Positions 1 to 6,597 of a stretch of DNA of 9,379 nucleotides are shown one piece after another. The notes under the pieces were generated by a model, which saw nothing but the letters and a program-made list of their open reading frames with translations, was not told the origin of the DNA and did not search any database. Source of the stretch: Chitinophagaceae bacterium. Lineage in GTDB: Bacteria; Bacteroidota; Bacteroidia; Chitinophagales; Chitinophagaceae. Both the position numbers and the translations under genes were made by a program. The stretch spans positions 1 through 9,379 of the forward strand of contig JALOMX010000059.1 of NCBI GenBank assembly GCA_025455245.1. The letters are read 5' to 3'. Position 1 is the stretch's first letter. The number at the start of each line of letters is the position of its first letter.

Positions 1-750
1 CTTTTCCGGCTTATCCATTTGATTGAGGGTATAAATCAGCGGAAGGGTCAGTTTTTTCTCTTTAATATCATTTCCGGTGGGTTTGCCAACATCCTCCTTC
101 CCGTAATCAAAAAGATCATCTTTTATTTGAAAGGCCATGCCGGTGTATTCCCCAAAAAGCATCATCTTGCCGGTAAGTGCATCATTTTGGGTGGTTGTCC
201 AGGCTCCCGCACCGCAGGCTGATGATAACAAAGAAGCTGTTTTACCCCTGATTATTTCAAAATAAGTTTCTTCGTTCAGGTTTAATTTCCTTGATTTTTC
301 CATTTGAAGAAGTTCCCCTTCGCTCATCTTACGGACTGCCTCGCTCAAAATCTGAAGGACCCTGAATTCGTTATTATCCAGTGATAAGAGTAACCCCTTT
401 GACAGCAAATAATCTCCGACAAGAACCGCTACTTTGTTTTTCCAAATAGCATTTATGGAAAAAAAACCACGCCTTTCAAGGCTTTCATCTACCACATCAT
501 CGTGAACAAGGGTAGCTGTATGCAGTAGTTCTACAAGTGAGGCTGCGTTAAAAGTACTTTCATTTACCTGCCCGAAAAGCTTAGCACTCAGAATCACAAA
601 CCTTGGCCTGAGTTGTTTCCCTTTTCGATTTATGATGTAATGCGTAATCCTGTCAAGCAGGGCAACTTTACTTTTTACTGCCTCTTTAAAGCGCTTTTCA
701 AACAGTTTAAGATCTGTTTCAATAATGGAAAAATCGGGGGAGTCGGCCAT
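1..750 (-). CDS. Trans-polyprenyl diphosphate synthase (octaprenyl/long-chain type), 3' end outside window
   Basis: Reading the minus strand from the ATG at 750 gives 250 uninterrupted residues to the window edge; the family usually has about 320. These enzymes condense isopentenyl diphosphate onto an allylic diphosphate to make quinone or carrier-lipid side chains in the cytoplasm. Seen: GKQLRP (44-49), the first aspartate-rich motif HDDVVD (83-88) followed by RRG (93-95), VGDYLL (111-116), a GKT motif (169-171), the second aspartate-rich motif QIKDDLFD (208-215), and the GNDIKEKKLTLP segment (226-237). The small residue Ala79, five before the first motif Asp, fits a long-chain product, but chain length cannot be fixed from sequence. 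Start choice: an in-frame stop lies upstream with no other ATG between. The gene is divergent from the OmpA gene. No Shine-Dalgarno is visible. Confidence 0.95.
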   Translation of the reverse strand, partial: MADSPDFSIIETDLKLFEKRFKEAVKSKVALLDRITHYIINRKGKQLRPRFVILSAKLFGQVNESTFNAASLVELLHTATLVHDDVVDESLERRGFFSINAIWKNKVAVLVGDYLLSKGLLLSLDNNEFRVLQILSEAVRKMSEGELLQMEKSRKLNLNEETYFEIIRGKTASLLSSACGAGAWTTTQNDALTGKMMLFGEYTGMAFQIKDDLFDYGKEDVGKPTGNDIKEKKLTLPLIYTLNQMDKPEK

Positions 751-872
751 GTCGGGTGCAAAATAACCACTTGATTGTCTTATTTTTATGTATTCCTGCT
801 ATGTTTTTTGGATTTAGGCAATAAAAAATGGACATTTCGGGTTTAATTTTTTTTTTATTTCGCCCACAATAC

Positions 873-880
873 TATTTTTG
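873..880 (+). promoter_or_regulatory. Candidate Bacteroidetes -7 promoter element for the OmpA gene
   Basis: TATTTTTG matches the Bacteroidetes -7 consensus TAnnTTTG exactly and ends 39 bases before the OmpA ATG, leaving a leader of roughly 30-35 bases. The -33 position (about 850-853) falls inside a run of ten T (847-856), so the TTTG element is only approximated as TTTT. The leader has no Shine-Dalgarno and is A/T rich, as is normal in this phylum. The rest of 751-919 holds no gene. On the minus strand I see only an imperfect TATTTTG near 756-762 that might serve the polyprenyl synthase. Confidence 0.5.
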
Positions 881-919
881 TCTCGTATTACCCTTGGAAA
901 TAAACATTAACTAACTTCT

Positions 920-2635
920 ATGGCAAGTAAAAAGATCACACTGTTGGCTTTACTAGTATCCCTTGGAACAAGTGGAGCATTCGCTCAAATGGCAGGAACC
1001 CTCAATCTCATGGATTCCTCCAAATTTAATGCGAAAAAAATGGCTCAATACAATGAATGGGCCAATGGGTTGCCGTCATCACCATTTGCCCCCAAGCCGC
1101 GGGATGCCTGGCAGCTTAATGTATTTGGTGGTTATTCCGGTATTTTCGGCGATGTAAATACGGCTCCCGGTTGGGGTGTTGGTATTGGCGCCAGAAAAGC
1201 TATCGGCTATGTAGTTTCGGTGCGCCCCTCTTTGATGTATCGTCAGATCAAAGGTATGTCTTATGAGAAAAACGGAAACATCCGTAACCTTCCTAACAAT
1301 GTTCAGGACGTTTACAGAAATGCAGGTCTTACAAGCTATGCACACTATTATAAAACTGAAATGTGGGCACCTTCGGTTGACTTCCTTGTGAGCTTGAACA
1401 ACATTATGTTCCACCGCAAACAAAGCAACTACAACTATTATTTGGTTGCAGGCTATTCGCCCATCATTTATAATACCGGTATTGAAGCGCTGGGTACCGA
1501 TGGTACTCCCCACGATTATCGCGGTGTTGAATTCGACCAAAAGCGCGGTGACATTATCGATCAGTTAAATACCTATTACGAAAGCCGTAACAACGGTGAG
1601 CCCGATTTTGAAACTCCTGCCCGCGTTCGTGGAAGGCGTAACAACTTTGATGATGCAACTTCAGAAAGTCAGTGGGTTCATGGTGTAAACTTTGGTGCGG
1701 GTGTTGAGCGTCGTCTTGGCGATGTTGTTACACTGAGTGCTGAATTTAAGTATACCACCGTTTGGAACAGGGATTGGATTGATGGATATGCTATTGGCCT
1801 TGCCAATGCTTATACTCCTAATTCTGATGCCTTGTTTACCGGAAATATTGGAGTTAACTTTAACCTTGGTTTGATTGGCCGCAAAAAAGCAAGTCAGCAA
1901 GCCGGAAAAGACGAAATCAAAAAGGATCTTGGTGATTTTTCAGGAAAGCGTGTTGCTCCTCTCTGGATGCATAACCCACTTTCTCAGCCTTTCGGAGAAC
2001 TTTCAAATCCTACAAGGATGAACATGCCTAAGGGATGGCTTGAAGATTCCGATAACGATGGCGTTCCTGATCAGTTTGATCTTGAGCCGAATACTCCGGC
2101 CGGAGCTCCTGTGGATTCCCGCGGTCGCACCCGTGATACAGATGGTGACGGTGTTCCTGATTATCTTGATAAAGAGCTTATTACTCCTACTGCCTGCCAG
2201 CCTGTAAATGCTGATGGTGTAGGTAAGTGTCCGGATCCTGAGTGCTGCAACAAAATCCCTGTTGCTCCTCCTGCTCCTGCATGTAACATTGGTAGCTTAC
2301 CAAGCGTTCAGTTTGCAAGTGGCCGTAGCGGTATGAGCAGCAGTGCTACTGCAATCCTCGATGCCGCAGCCTCTCAGATCCTTGCTAATCCAAATTGTAA
2401 GATCTGCGTTGTTGGACATGGTGGTTCAAGCAAGCGTGAACAGCAGCTTAGCTGGGATAGGGTTAACGCTGTAATCAACTATCTCAACGAAAAGAAAGGT
2501 ATCAGCCGCGACCGTTTTGTATTCAAATATGGTGAAGCAGGAGATCCTAACACAGTTGATCTGCAGGATTGCACCGGTGAAGAAGGACCAAACAATGTTC
2601 CTCCTCCGCATCCTCAGTATCGTACTTCTAAATAA
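920..2635 (+). CDS. OmpA-family outer membrane protein with thrombospondin type 3 repeats
   Basis: 571 residues. A signal peptide (1-22, AFA|Q) leads into a large N-terminal region with alternating aromatic/glycine strands typical of an outer-membrane beta-barrel (about 60-320). Next come two calcium-binding type TSP3 motifs, DSDNDGVPD (376-384) and DTDGDGVPD (406-414), then a Pro/Cys-rich linker and a C-terminal OmpA-like domain (about 458-540) starting at VQFASG. Such proteins span the outer membrane and tether it to peptidoglycan. The usual binding segment is altered: GHGGSSKREQQLSWDRV (499-515) keeps LS and Arg514 but has no Asp in the GHTD position and Glu507 for the conserved Asn. All eight cysteines lie in 426-551, none in the barrel. 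The gene stands alone between its own promoter candidate and a strong terminator, which fits an abundant monocistronic porin-like protein. Precise role is inferred. Confidence 0.9.
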   Translation: MASKKITLLALLVSLGTSGAFAQMAGTLNLMDSSKFNAKKMAQYNEWANGLPSSPFAPKPRDAWQLNVFGGYSGIFGDVNTAPGWGVGIGARKAIGYVVSVRPSLMYRQIKGMSYEKNGNIRNLPNNVQDVYRNAGLTSYAHYYKTEMWAPSVDFLVSLNNIMFHRKQSNYNYYLVAGYSPIIYNTGIEALGTDGTPHDYRGVEFDQKRGDIIDQLNTYYESRNNGEPDFETPARVRGRRNNFDDATSESQWVHGVNFGAGVERRLGDVVTLSAEFKYTTVWNRDWIDGYAIGLANAYTPNSDALFTGNIGVNFNLGLIGRKKASQQAGKDEIKKDLGDFSGKRVAPLWMHNPLSQPFGELSNPTRMNMPKGWLEDSDNDGVPDQFDLEPNTPAGAPVDSRGRTRDTDGDGVPDYLDKELITPTACQPVNADGVGKCPDPECCNKIPVAPPAPACNIGSLPSVQFASGRSGMSSSATAILDAAASQILANPNCKICVVGHGGSSKREQQLSWDRVNAVINYLNEKKGISRDRFVFKYGEAGDPNTVDLQDCTGEEGPNNVPPPHPQYRTSK

Positions 2636-2650
2636 TTCATTTGCCAATAG

Positions 2651-2687
2651 AAACACAAAAGGTCCCTTCTTGGGGCCTTTTGTGTTT
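2651..2687 (+). terminator. Strong intrinsic terminator after the OmpA gene
   Basis: The arms AAACACAAAAGGTCCC (2651-2666) and GGGGCCTTTTGTGTTT (2672-2687) pair over 16 bases with a single G-U pair around a 5-base loop (TTCTT). The 3' arm is T-rich, though no long T-tract follows the stem. It starts 15 bases after the stop codon and separates the OmpA gene from the bamD unit. Because the stem is nearly symmetric it might also act on transcripts from the other strand, but no gene converges here. Confidence 0.85.
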
Positions 2688-2749
2688 CCGGTAAATTAAA
2701 ATTTTATCTTTTTTAACTCAGGCAGACATACGACAAAAACAAAAATTAC

Positions 2750-2759
2750 GGAAATTTCC
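2750..2759. promoter_or_regulatory. Perfect 10-base palindrome upstream of bamD, possible operator
   Basis: GGAAATTTCC is a perfect palindrome located 11 bases before the candidate -7 element of bamD, where a repressor could block the polymerase. It is flanked by a wider 6-base inverted repeat, AGGCAG (2720-2725) and CTGCCT (2759-2764). No regulator can be assigned, and a 10-base palindrome can occur by chance in A/T-rich DNA. Confidence 0.2.
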
Positions 2760-2770
2760 TGCCTTACAGT

Positions 2771-2778
2771 TACTTTTG
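2771..2778 (+). promoter_or_regulatory. Candidate -7 promoter element for bamD-rpoZ, very short leader
   Basis: TACTTTTG matches the TAnnTTTG consensus exactly and ends eight bases before the bamD ATG. If used, transcription would begin only a few bases before the start codon, giving a nearly leaderless message. No good TTTG lies at the -33 position (2748-2751 reads ACGG), so the call rests on the -7 match and on its place after the upstream terminator. Confidence 0.4.
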
Positions 2779-2786
2779 CAAACTTT

Positions 2787-3602
2787 ATGTCGAGGATTTT
2801 AGTTTTTCTCTTTTTGGCTTTTTTGTTTATTGGTTGCTCATCTGTAAATAAAGTATTGAAGAGTACCGACTATGAGTATAAGTTAAAAAAGGCAGATGAG
2901 TATTATGAAAAGAAACTATACTCAAAGGCCATTTTGGTCTATGAGGATATTTTCCCGGTACTAAAAGGTACAGCACAGTTCGAAAATCTTTATTGGAATT
3001 ATGCATTTTGCCACTATTACACTAAAGATTATTTGAATGCCGAAAACTTGTTTAAGGGCTTTATTGAAAATTTCCCAACAAGTGTCAGGGCAGAAGAGGC
3101 TTCCTTTATCAGGGCTTATTGTTATTACAAACAATCTCCAAAGCCTGATCTCGATCAGACGGCTACCATGAAGGCAATTAATAATTTGCAAACCTTCATA
3201 ATCAGGCATCCGGTTTCTGAAAAGAATAAGGAAGCAATGGAGATCATACAAAGTTTAAGGGCTAAACTGGAAGAAAAGGAAAAAAGGAACGCTGAATTGT
3301 ATTATAATCTTGGATATTTTAAGGCTTCAGCTACTGCCTATAACGAGTTACTATTCAATTTCCCTGATACTGAAAATGGTGATTATTATAAGCTTATGAT
3401 CATTAAGTCTTATTATGAATATGCCAAAAAGAGTATTCCGGCCAAGCAATTAGAACGTTTTGAGCAAGTATTGGACGAATGTGCTGATTTTTCAGACCGT
3501 TACCCTGATAGCAAACTTGTTACAGATGTCAATAAATATAAAAATCAAACTGAAAATCAATTAAAAAATATAAAAAATGAGCAGGATAAGGAGACAACTT
3601 AA
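2787..3602 (+). CDS. bamD: Outer membrane protein assembly factor BamD (lipoprotein)
   Basis: 271 residues, the usual size for Bacteroidetes BamD. An N-terminal lipoprotein signal ends in the lipobox FIGC, with Cys17 as the lipidated residue. The rest is helical tetratricopeptide-like repeats: a first pair at about 31-61, a second at about 64-98, the family segment SPKPDLDQT (117-125) followed by a helix ending IIRHP, then further repeats to about 245 and a charged tail. BamD is anchored in the inner leaflet of the outer membrane and works with BamA to fold beta-barrel proteins, plausibly including the barrels encoded on both sides. The gene overlaps rpoZ by 26 bases, so the two are presumably one transcript. 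Assignment rests on the repeat pattern and the conserved bamD-rpoZ-coaBC context of Bacteroidetes. Confidence 0.9.
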   Translation: MSRILVFLFLAFLFIGCSSVNKVLKSTDYEYKLKKADEYYEKKLYSKAILVYEDIFPVLKGTAQFENLYWNYAFCHYYTKDYLNAENLFKGFIENFPTSVRAEEASFIRAYCYYKQSPKPDLDQTATMKAINNLQTFIIRHPVSEKNKEAMEIIQSLRAKLEEKEKRNAELYYNLGYFKASATAYNELLFNFPDTENGDYYKLMIIKSYYEYAKKSIPAKQLERFEQVLDECADFSDRYPDSKLVTDVNKYKNQTENQLKNIKNEQDKETT

Positions 3603-3918
3603 TCCGGGAACTTCCAACACGGTTGAAACAAAAAATGTTCTGGATATTAAAGGACGTACAGGAAACCTGTACGAATCGATAGCTATTATTTCAAAAAGAG
3701 CTAATCAGATTAACATTTCTATCCGTGAAGAGCTTCACAGTAAGCTGGAAGAGTTTGCGAACCATACCGACAGTCTTGAAGAAATTCACGAGAATAAGGA
3801 GCAAATTGAAATAAGCAGGGCTTATGAAAAAATGCCTAATCCGGCGTTGCTTGCAACCAGTGAGTTTTTAGATGATAAGATCTATTATAGAAAAAATGAT
3901 CAGGATCTTTTTGGTTAA
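3577..3918 (+). CDS. rpoZ: RNA polymerase omega subunit, Bacteroidetes Rpb6-like type
   Basis: 113 residues. The core TGNLYESIAIISKRANQI (28-45) and the later EISRAYEKMPNPALLATSEFLDD region (from about 78) match the Rpb6/omega family form found in Bacteroidetes. Omega binds the beta' subunit and helps assemble and stabilise RNA polymerase. The start at 3577 lies inside the end of bamD. It is the only ATG before the conserved core, no TTG or GTG in frame offers a better choice, and the N-terminal length fits the family, so a 26-base overlap is accepted. The upstream sequence is A-rich without a Shine-Dalgarno, suggesting translation coupled to bamD. A strong terminator follows 22 bases after the stop codon, and coaBC is next, as in many bacteria. 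Confidence 0.9.
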   Translation: MSRIRRQLNPGTSNTVETKNVLDIKGRTGNLYESIAIISKRANQINISIREELHSKLEEFANHTDSLEEIHENKEQIEISRAYEKMPNPALLATSEFLDDKIYYRKNDQDLFG

Positions 3919-3939
3919 TTTGAATTGAAAATAATGTTT

Positions 3940-3973
3940 ACGATAGCCTGTTTTGGCTATCGTTTTTTATTTT
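3940..3973 (+). terminator. Intrinsic terminator directly before the coaBC start
   Basis: Perfect 9-base arms ACGATAGCC (3940-3948) and GGCTATCGT (3955-3963) enclose the loop TGTTTT and run straight into a T-rich tract (3963-3973). This is a classic rho-independent terminator for bamD-rpoZ. It ends only five bases before the coaBC ATG at 3979, so it leaves no room for a downstream promoter. It may work as a partial terminator or attenuator for coaBC. Confidence 0.85.
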
Positions 3974-3978
3974 AGCTC

Positions 3979-5187
3979 ATGCATCATCTCAGGCATAAGA
4001 AAATTTTAATAGGAATTACGGCCAGCATTGCTGCTTATAAAACAATATTGCTGGTGAGGCTTCTTATTAAAAGCGGGGCAGAAGTCAGGGTAATCATGAC
4101 GCCCTCTTCACGGGAGTTTGTTTCACCATTGGTTTTGTCAACGCTTACGAGGCATGAGGTATTGATTGAATTGGCGAGTCAAGAATTATGGGCCAATCAC
4201 GTGATGCTGGGAAGATGGGCTGATCTGTTTGTTATAGCCCCCTTATCGTGTAATACACTTTCAAAAATGGTCAGTGGGCAATGCGATAATTTGTTTATGG
4301 CCGTTTATCTTTCAGCTACATGCCCGGTACTTGTCAGTCCTGCAATGGACGAAGACATGTGGAAGCATCCGGCAACCCAGCGTAATCTCCTTCAGGCCAT
4401 TGAAGATGGGGTAAAGGTTTTGCCCGTGGGTTATGGCGAATTGGGCAGTGGTTTAACAGGAGAGGGCAGAATGGCGGAGCCTGAGGAAATTCTGCAAGCT
4501 ATTACCAGGATTCTTGCCTATAAGCACAACCCTCTCGCAGGATTAAAAGCAGTTGTAACTGCAGGACCTACCTATGAACCTATTGATCCTGTACGCTTTA
4601 TCGGAAATCGTTCAAGTGGATTAATGGGGATTTCGGTTGCCAACGAATTGTTTCTGGCAGGTGCAGATGTGCAACTTGTTCTTGGTCCTTCTGTTTTAAA
4701 ACCATTGAATGGGATTGAAACCATCAGGGTGCAAACTGCCAATGATATGTTTGATGCAACCGTGCCATTATTTGAAAAGGCTGATATTGGAGTATTTTCA
4801 GCCGCTGTGGCTGATTTCAGACCTGCAGAAGTTTACAGCCAAAAGTGGAAAAAGGATAATGGTGGGGTTTTTCCCGGTATTTCATTTAAAGAAAACCCCG
4901 ATATCCTAAAACATTGTGGATTGAATAAGCGAAAGGATCAAACGGTGGTAGGTTTTGCACTGGAAACGGAGAATGAAGAAAGCAATGCTTTAAAAAAGCT
5001 TGAGTCAAAAAATGCTTCAATGATCATTTTGAATTCTCTTAATGATGCAGGTGCCGGATTTGGAGAAGAAACCAATATCATTTCCATTTTTGATGATAAG
5101 GGTGGGCAAGCTAAATTTTCTTTACAATTAAAGTCTGAACTTGCCGTTCATATTGTGGAAGCCATTATAAACTACAGAACTAAATGA
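3979..5187 (+). CDS. coaBC: Bifunctional phosphopantothenoylcysteine decarboxylase / phosphopantothenate-cysteine ligase
   Basis: 402 residues, normal for CoaBC (Dfp). The enzyme joins cysteine to 4'-phosphopantothenate and then decarboxylates the product to 4'-phosphopantetheine, two steps of coenzyme A synthesis in the cytoplasm. The FMN-dependent CoaC half (1-180) shows GITASIAAYK (12-21), active-site His74 in NHVMLGRWAD, PAMDEDMW (121-128) and GELGSGLTGEGRM (153-165). The CoaB half (about 186-402) shows TAGPTYEPIDPVR (194-206), Asn210, SAAVADFRP (274-282), Lys289, KENPDIL (304-310) and VVGFALETEN. Odd points: the Asn of PxMNxxMW is Asp124, the flap Cys (E. coli Cys158) is Ser157, and the Lys of SSGKMG is Leu215. 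Both domains are otherwise complete. The stop codon overlaps the next gene's ATG (ATGA). Confidence 0.95.
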   Translation: MHHLRHKKILIGITASIAAYKTILLVRLLIKSGAEVRVIMTPSSREFVSPLVLSTLTRHEVLIELASQELWANHVMLGRWADLFVIAPLSCNTLSKMVSGQCDNLFMAVYLSATCPVLVSPAMDEDMWKHPATQRNLLQAIEDGVKVLPVGYGELGSGLTGEGRMAEPEEILQAITRILAYKHNPLAGLKAVVTAGPTYEPIDPVRFIGNRSSGLMGISVANELFLAGADVQLVLGPSVLKPLNGIETIRVQTANDMFDATVPLFEKADIGVFSAAVADFRPAEVYSQKWKKDNGGVFPGISFKENPDILKHCGLNKRKDQTVVGFALETENEESNALKKLESKNASMIILNSLNDAGAGFGEETNIISIFDDKGGQAKFSLQLKSELAVHIVEAIINYRTK

Positions 5188-6098
5188 GACTGATTATTTT
5201 TTTTATATCCATTCATTTTTTTTCAGTTCTCTCAGGACAGGAATTGATTGCAAAAGTTACGGTTATTGCAAACCGGATCAGTACAACCGTTGAACGACGG
5301 ACTTTTACAACCCTTCAAACACAGTTAAACAACCTTGTTAACAACCGTAAATGGACCGATCAGAATTTTAAGCCAAATGAAAGAATTGAATGTAATTTCA
5401 TTCTGAATCTGGATCGGCAGATCGAGACCAATGTATTTGGCGGAAGTCTTACCGTTCAGGCAGCAAGACCCGTTTACAACTCCTCTTATAATTCACCATT
5501 GGTTAACTGGCAGGACAATGACGTTGTGTTCAGATATATTGAATATCAGCCGGTGGAATTCAATGAAAACAGGATTGGAGGCTCAGATATGACTGCTTCT
5601 AACCTTACCGCCATTTTTGCTTACTATATTTATATCATACTCGGTATGGACTTCGACAGCTTTTCACCTGCGGCAGGTGAGCCATACTATAAGAAAGCGC
5701 TTTTTATCGTTAACAATGCCCCTCAGGCAAGAAATATTTCCGGATGGACGCAGTTCGATGGGTTGAGAAACCGTTGGTGGCTGACAGAGAATTTATTAAA
5801 CACCCGGTATACCCTTATGCACGATGCCATTTATCAGTATTACAGAAAAGGCCTTGATTATTACTATGAAAATGAACAGCAGGCCAGAACAGAAATGATG
5901 AATACCCTGAATACCCTGTTTACCTTCAATTCAAATTTTCCCAACACTATGGTTATGCAATTCTTTATGCAAAGCAAGGCCGATGAATTGATACAAATTT
6001 TCCAGAAAGCAACTCCTGATCAAAAAACAAGGGCAGTGGAGATATTACAAAAGATTGATCTTTCCAATGCTTCCAAATACAAGGAGCAATTGAAATAG
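5184..6098 (+). CDS. porD: DUF4835 family secreted protein, PorD-type (type IX secretion associated)
   Basis: 304 residues with a signal peptide (1-18, LSG|QEL), so it is exported to the periplasm or outer membrane. It is full length for the DUF4835 family. Recognised family features are the opening QELIAKVTV, the segment NRKWT...ERIECNF, RPVYNSSYNSPLVNW, the tract NLTAIFAYYIYIILGMDFDSF with a following GEPYY, and NRWWLTENLL. The family is annotated as PorD and linked to the Bacteroidetes type IX secretion system; its biochemical role is not established. It starts within the coaBC stop (ATGA), so translation is probably coupled, and the coaBC-DUF4835 order is common in Bacteroidetes. Two runs of eight T sit in the signal-peptide region (5197-5204 and 5216-5223). 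Family assignment is from memory of the conserved pattern; the PorD symbol is less certain than the domain. Confidence 0.8.
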   Translation: MRLIIFFISIHFFSVLSGQELIAKVTVIANRISTTVERRTFTTLQTQLNNLVNNRKWTDQNFKPNERIECNFILNLDRQIETNVFGGSLTVQAARPVYNSSYNSPLVNWQDNDVVFRYIEYQPVEFNENRIGGSDMTASNLTAIFAYYIYIILGMDFDSFSPAAGEPYYKKALFIVNNAPQARNISGWTQFDGLRNRWWLTENLLNTRYTLMHDAIYQYYRKGLDYYYENEQQARTEMMNTLNTLFTFNSNFPNTMVMQFFMQSKADELIQIFQKATPDQKTRAVEILQKIDLSNASKYKEQLK

Positions 6099-6110
6099 AT
6101 AGTTTATAAA

Positions 6111-6557
6111 ATGACCAAAAGTATCCACTTAATAGCCATACTCTTTTTTGCTTGCGCCTTATCATGCAAAGACTATCCTGAAAATGTGCTTCCCCCCGAT
6201 AAGATGAAATTCGTTTTTTTTGATATGATGATTGCAGATGAATTTCAAAATTACTACGCCGGAAGGGATTCACTTTTTAACTTTGATTCTATCCGTGTTC
6301 AGAATTATCTTGATATTTTGAAGCTTCATAAAATTGATTCAAATCTGTTCAATCAAAGCATTCAATACTATAAAACAAATCCTGTTGCGTTCAATGTTTT
6401 GATTGATTCGGTTACAAAATATGCCGAAAGGGAGCGAGAGAAAAGGTTTCAATTAGAAGCTGCCATCCAGGATTCCCTGACGAGAATTACAGATTCATTA
6501 GCAAATCAGTCAGATACGTCGGCCCCTGTTATGGATTCAATCGAAAAGGCTAATTGA
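6111..6557 (+). CDS. DUF4296 domain lipoprotein
   Basis: 148 residues. The signal sequence ends in the lipobox ALSC, predicting lipidation at Cys19 and attachment to the outer or inner membrane. The mature part starts with the DUF4296-like sequence VLPPDKMKFVFFDMMIADEF, followed by a YLDILKLHKIDSNLFNQSIQYYKTNP segment that resembles the family's helical repeat with a conserved tyrosine pair. The end (about 105-148) is charged and Ser/Asp rich and may be coiled coil or disordered. The function of DUF4296 proteins is unknown. It follows the PorD-type gene by 12 bases on the same strand, so it most likely shares its transcript, but a direct role in secretion is only a guess. No terminator is evident after it. 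Confidence 0.75.
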   Translation: MTKSIHLIAILFFACALSCKDYPENVLPPDKMKFVFFDMMIADEFQNYYAGRDSLFNFDSIRVQNYLDILKLHKIDSNLFNQSIQYYKTNPVAFNVLIDSVTKYAEREREKRFQLEAAIQDSLTRITDSLANQSDTSAPVMDSIEKAN

Positions 6558-6597
6558 CGTTCCGGAATTTGAGGGTTATTTTATACAGGCTTTGTCC

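Noticed and set aside
19..222. 67-codon open frame on the plus strand
   Set aside because: It lies opposite the clearly recognisable polyprenyl synthase coding sequence and has no family character.
1079..1540. 153-codon open frame on the minus strand within the OmpA gene
   Set aside because: It is antisense to a well-supported barrel coding sequence, and its translation shows no domain; regular codon use of the real gene explains it.
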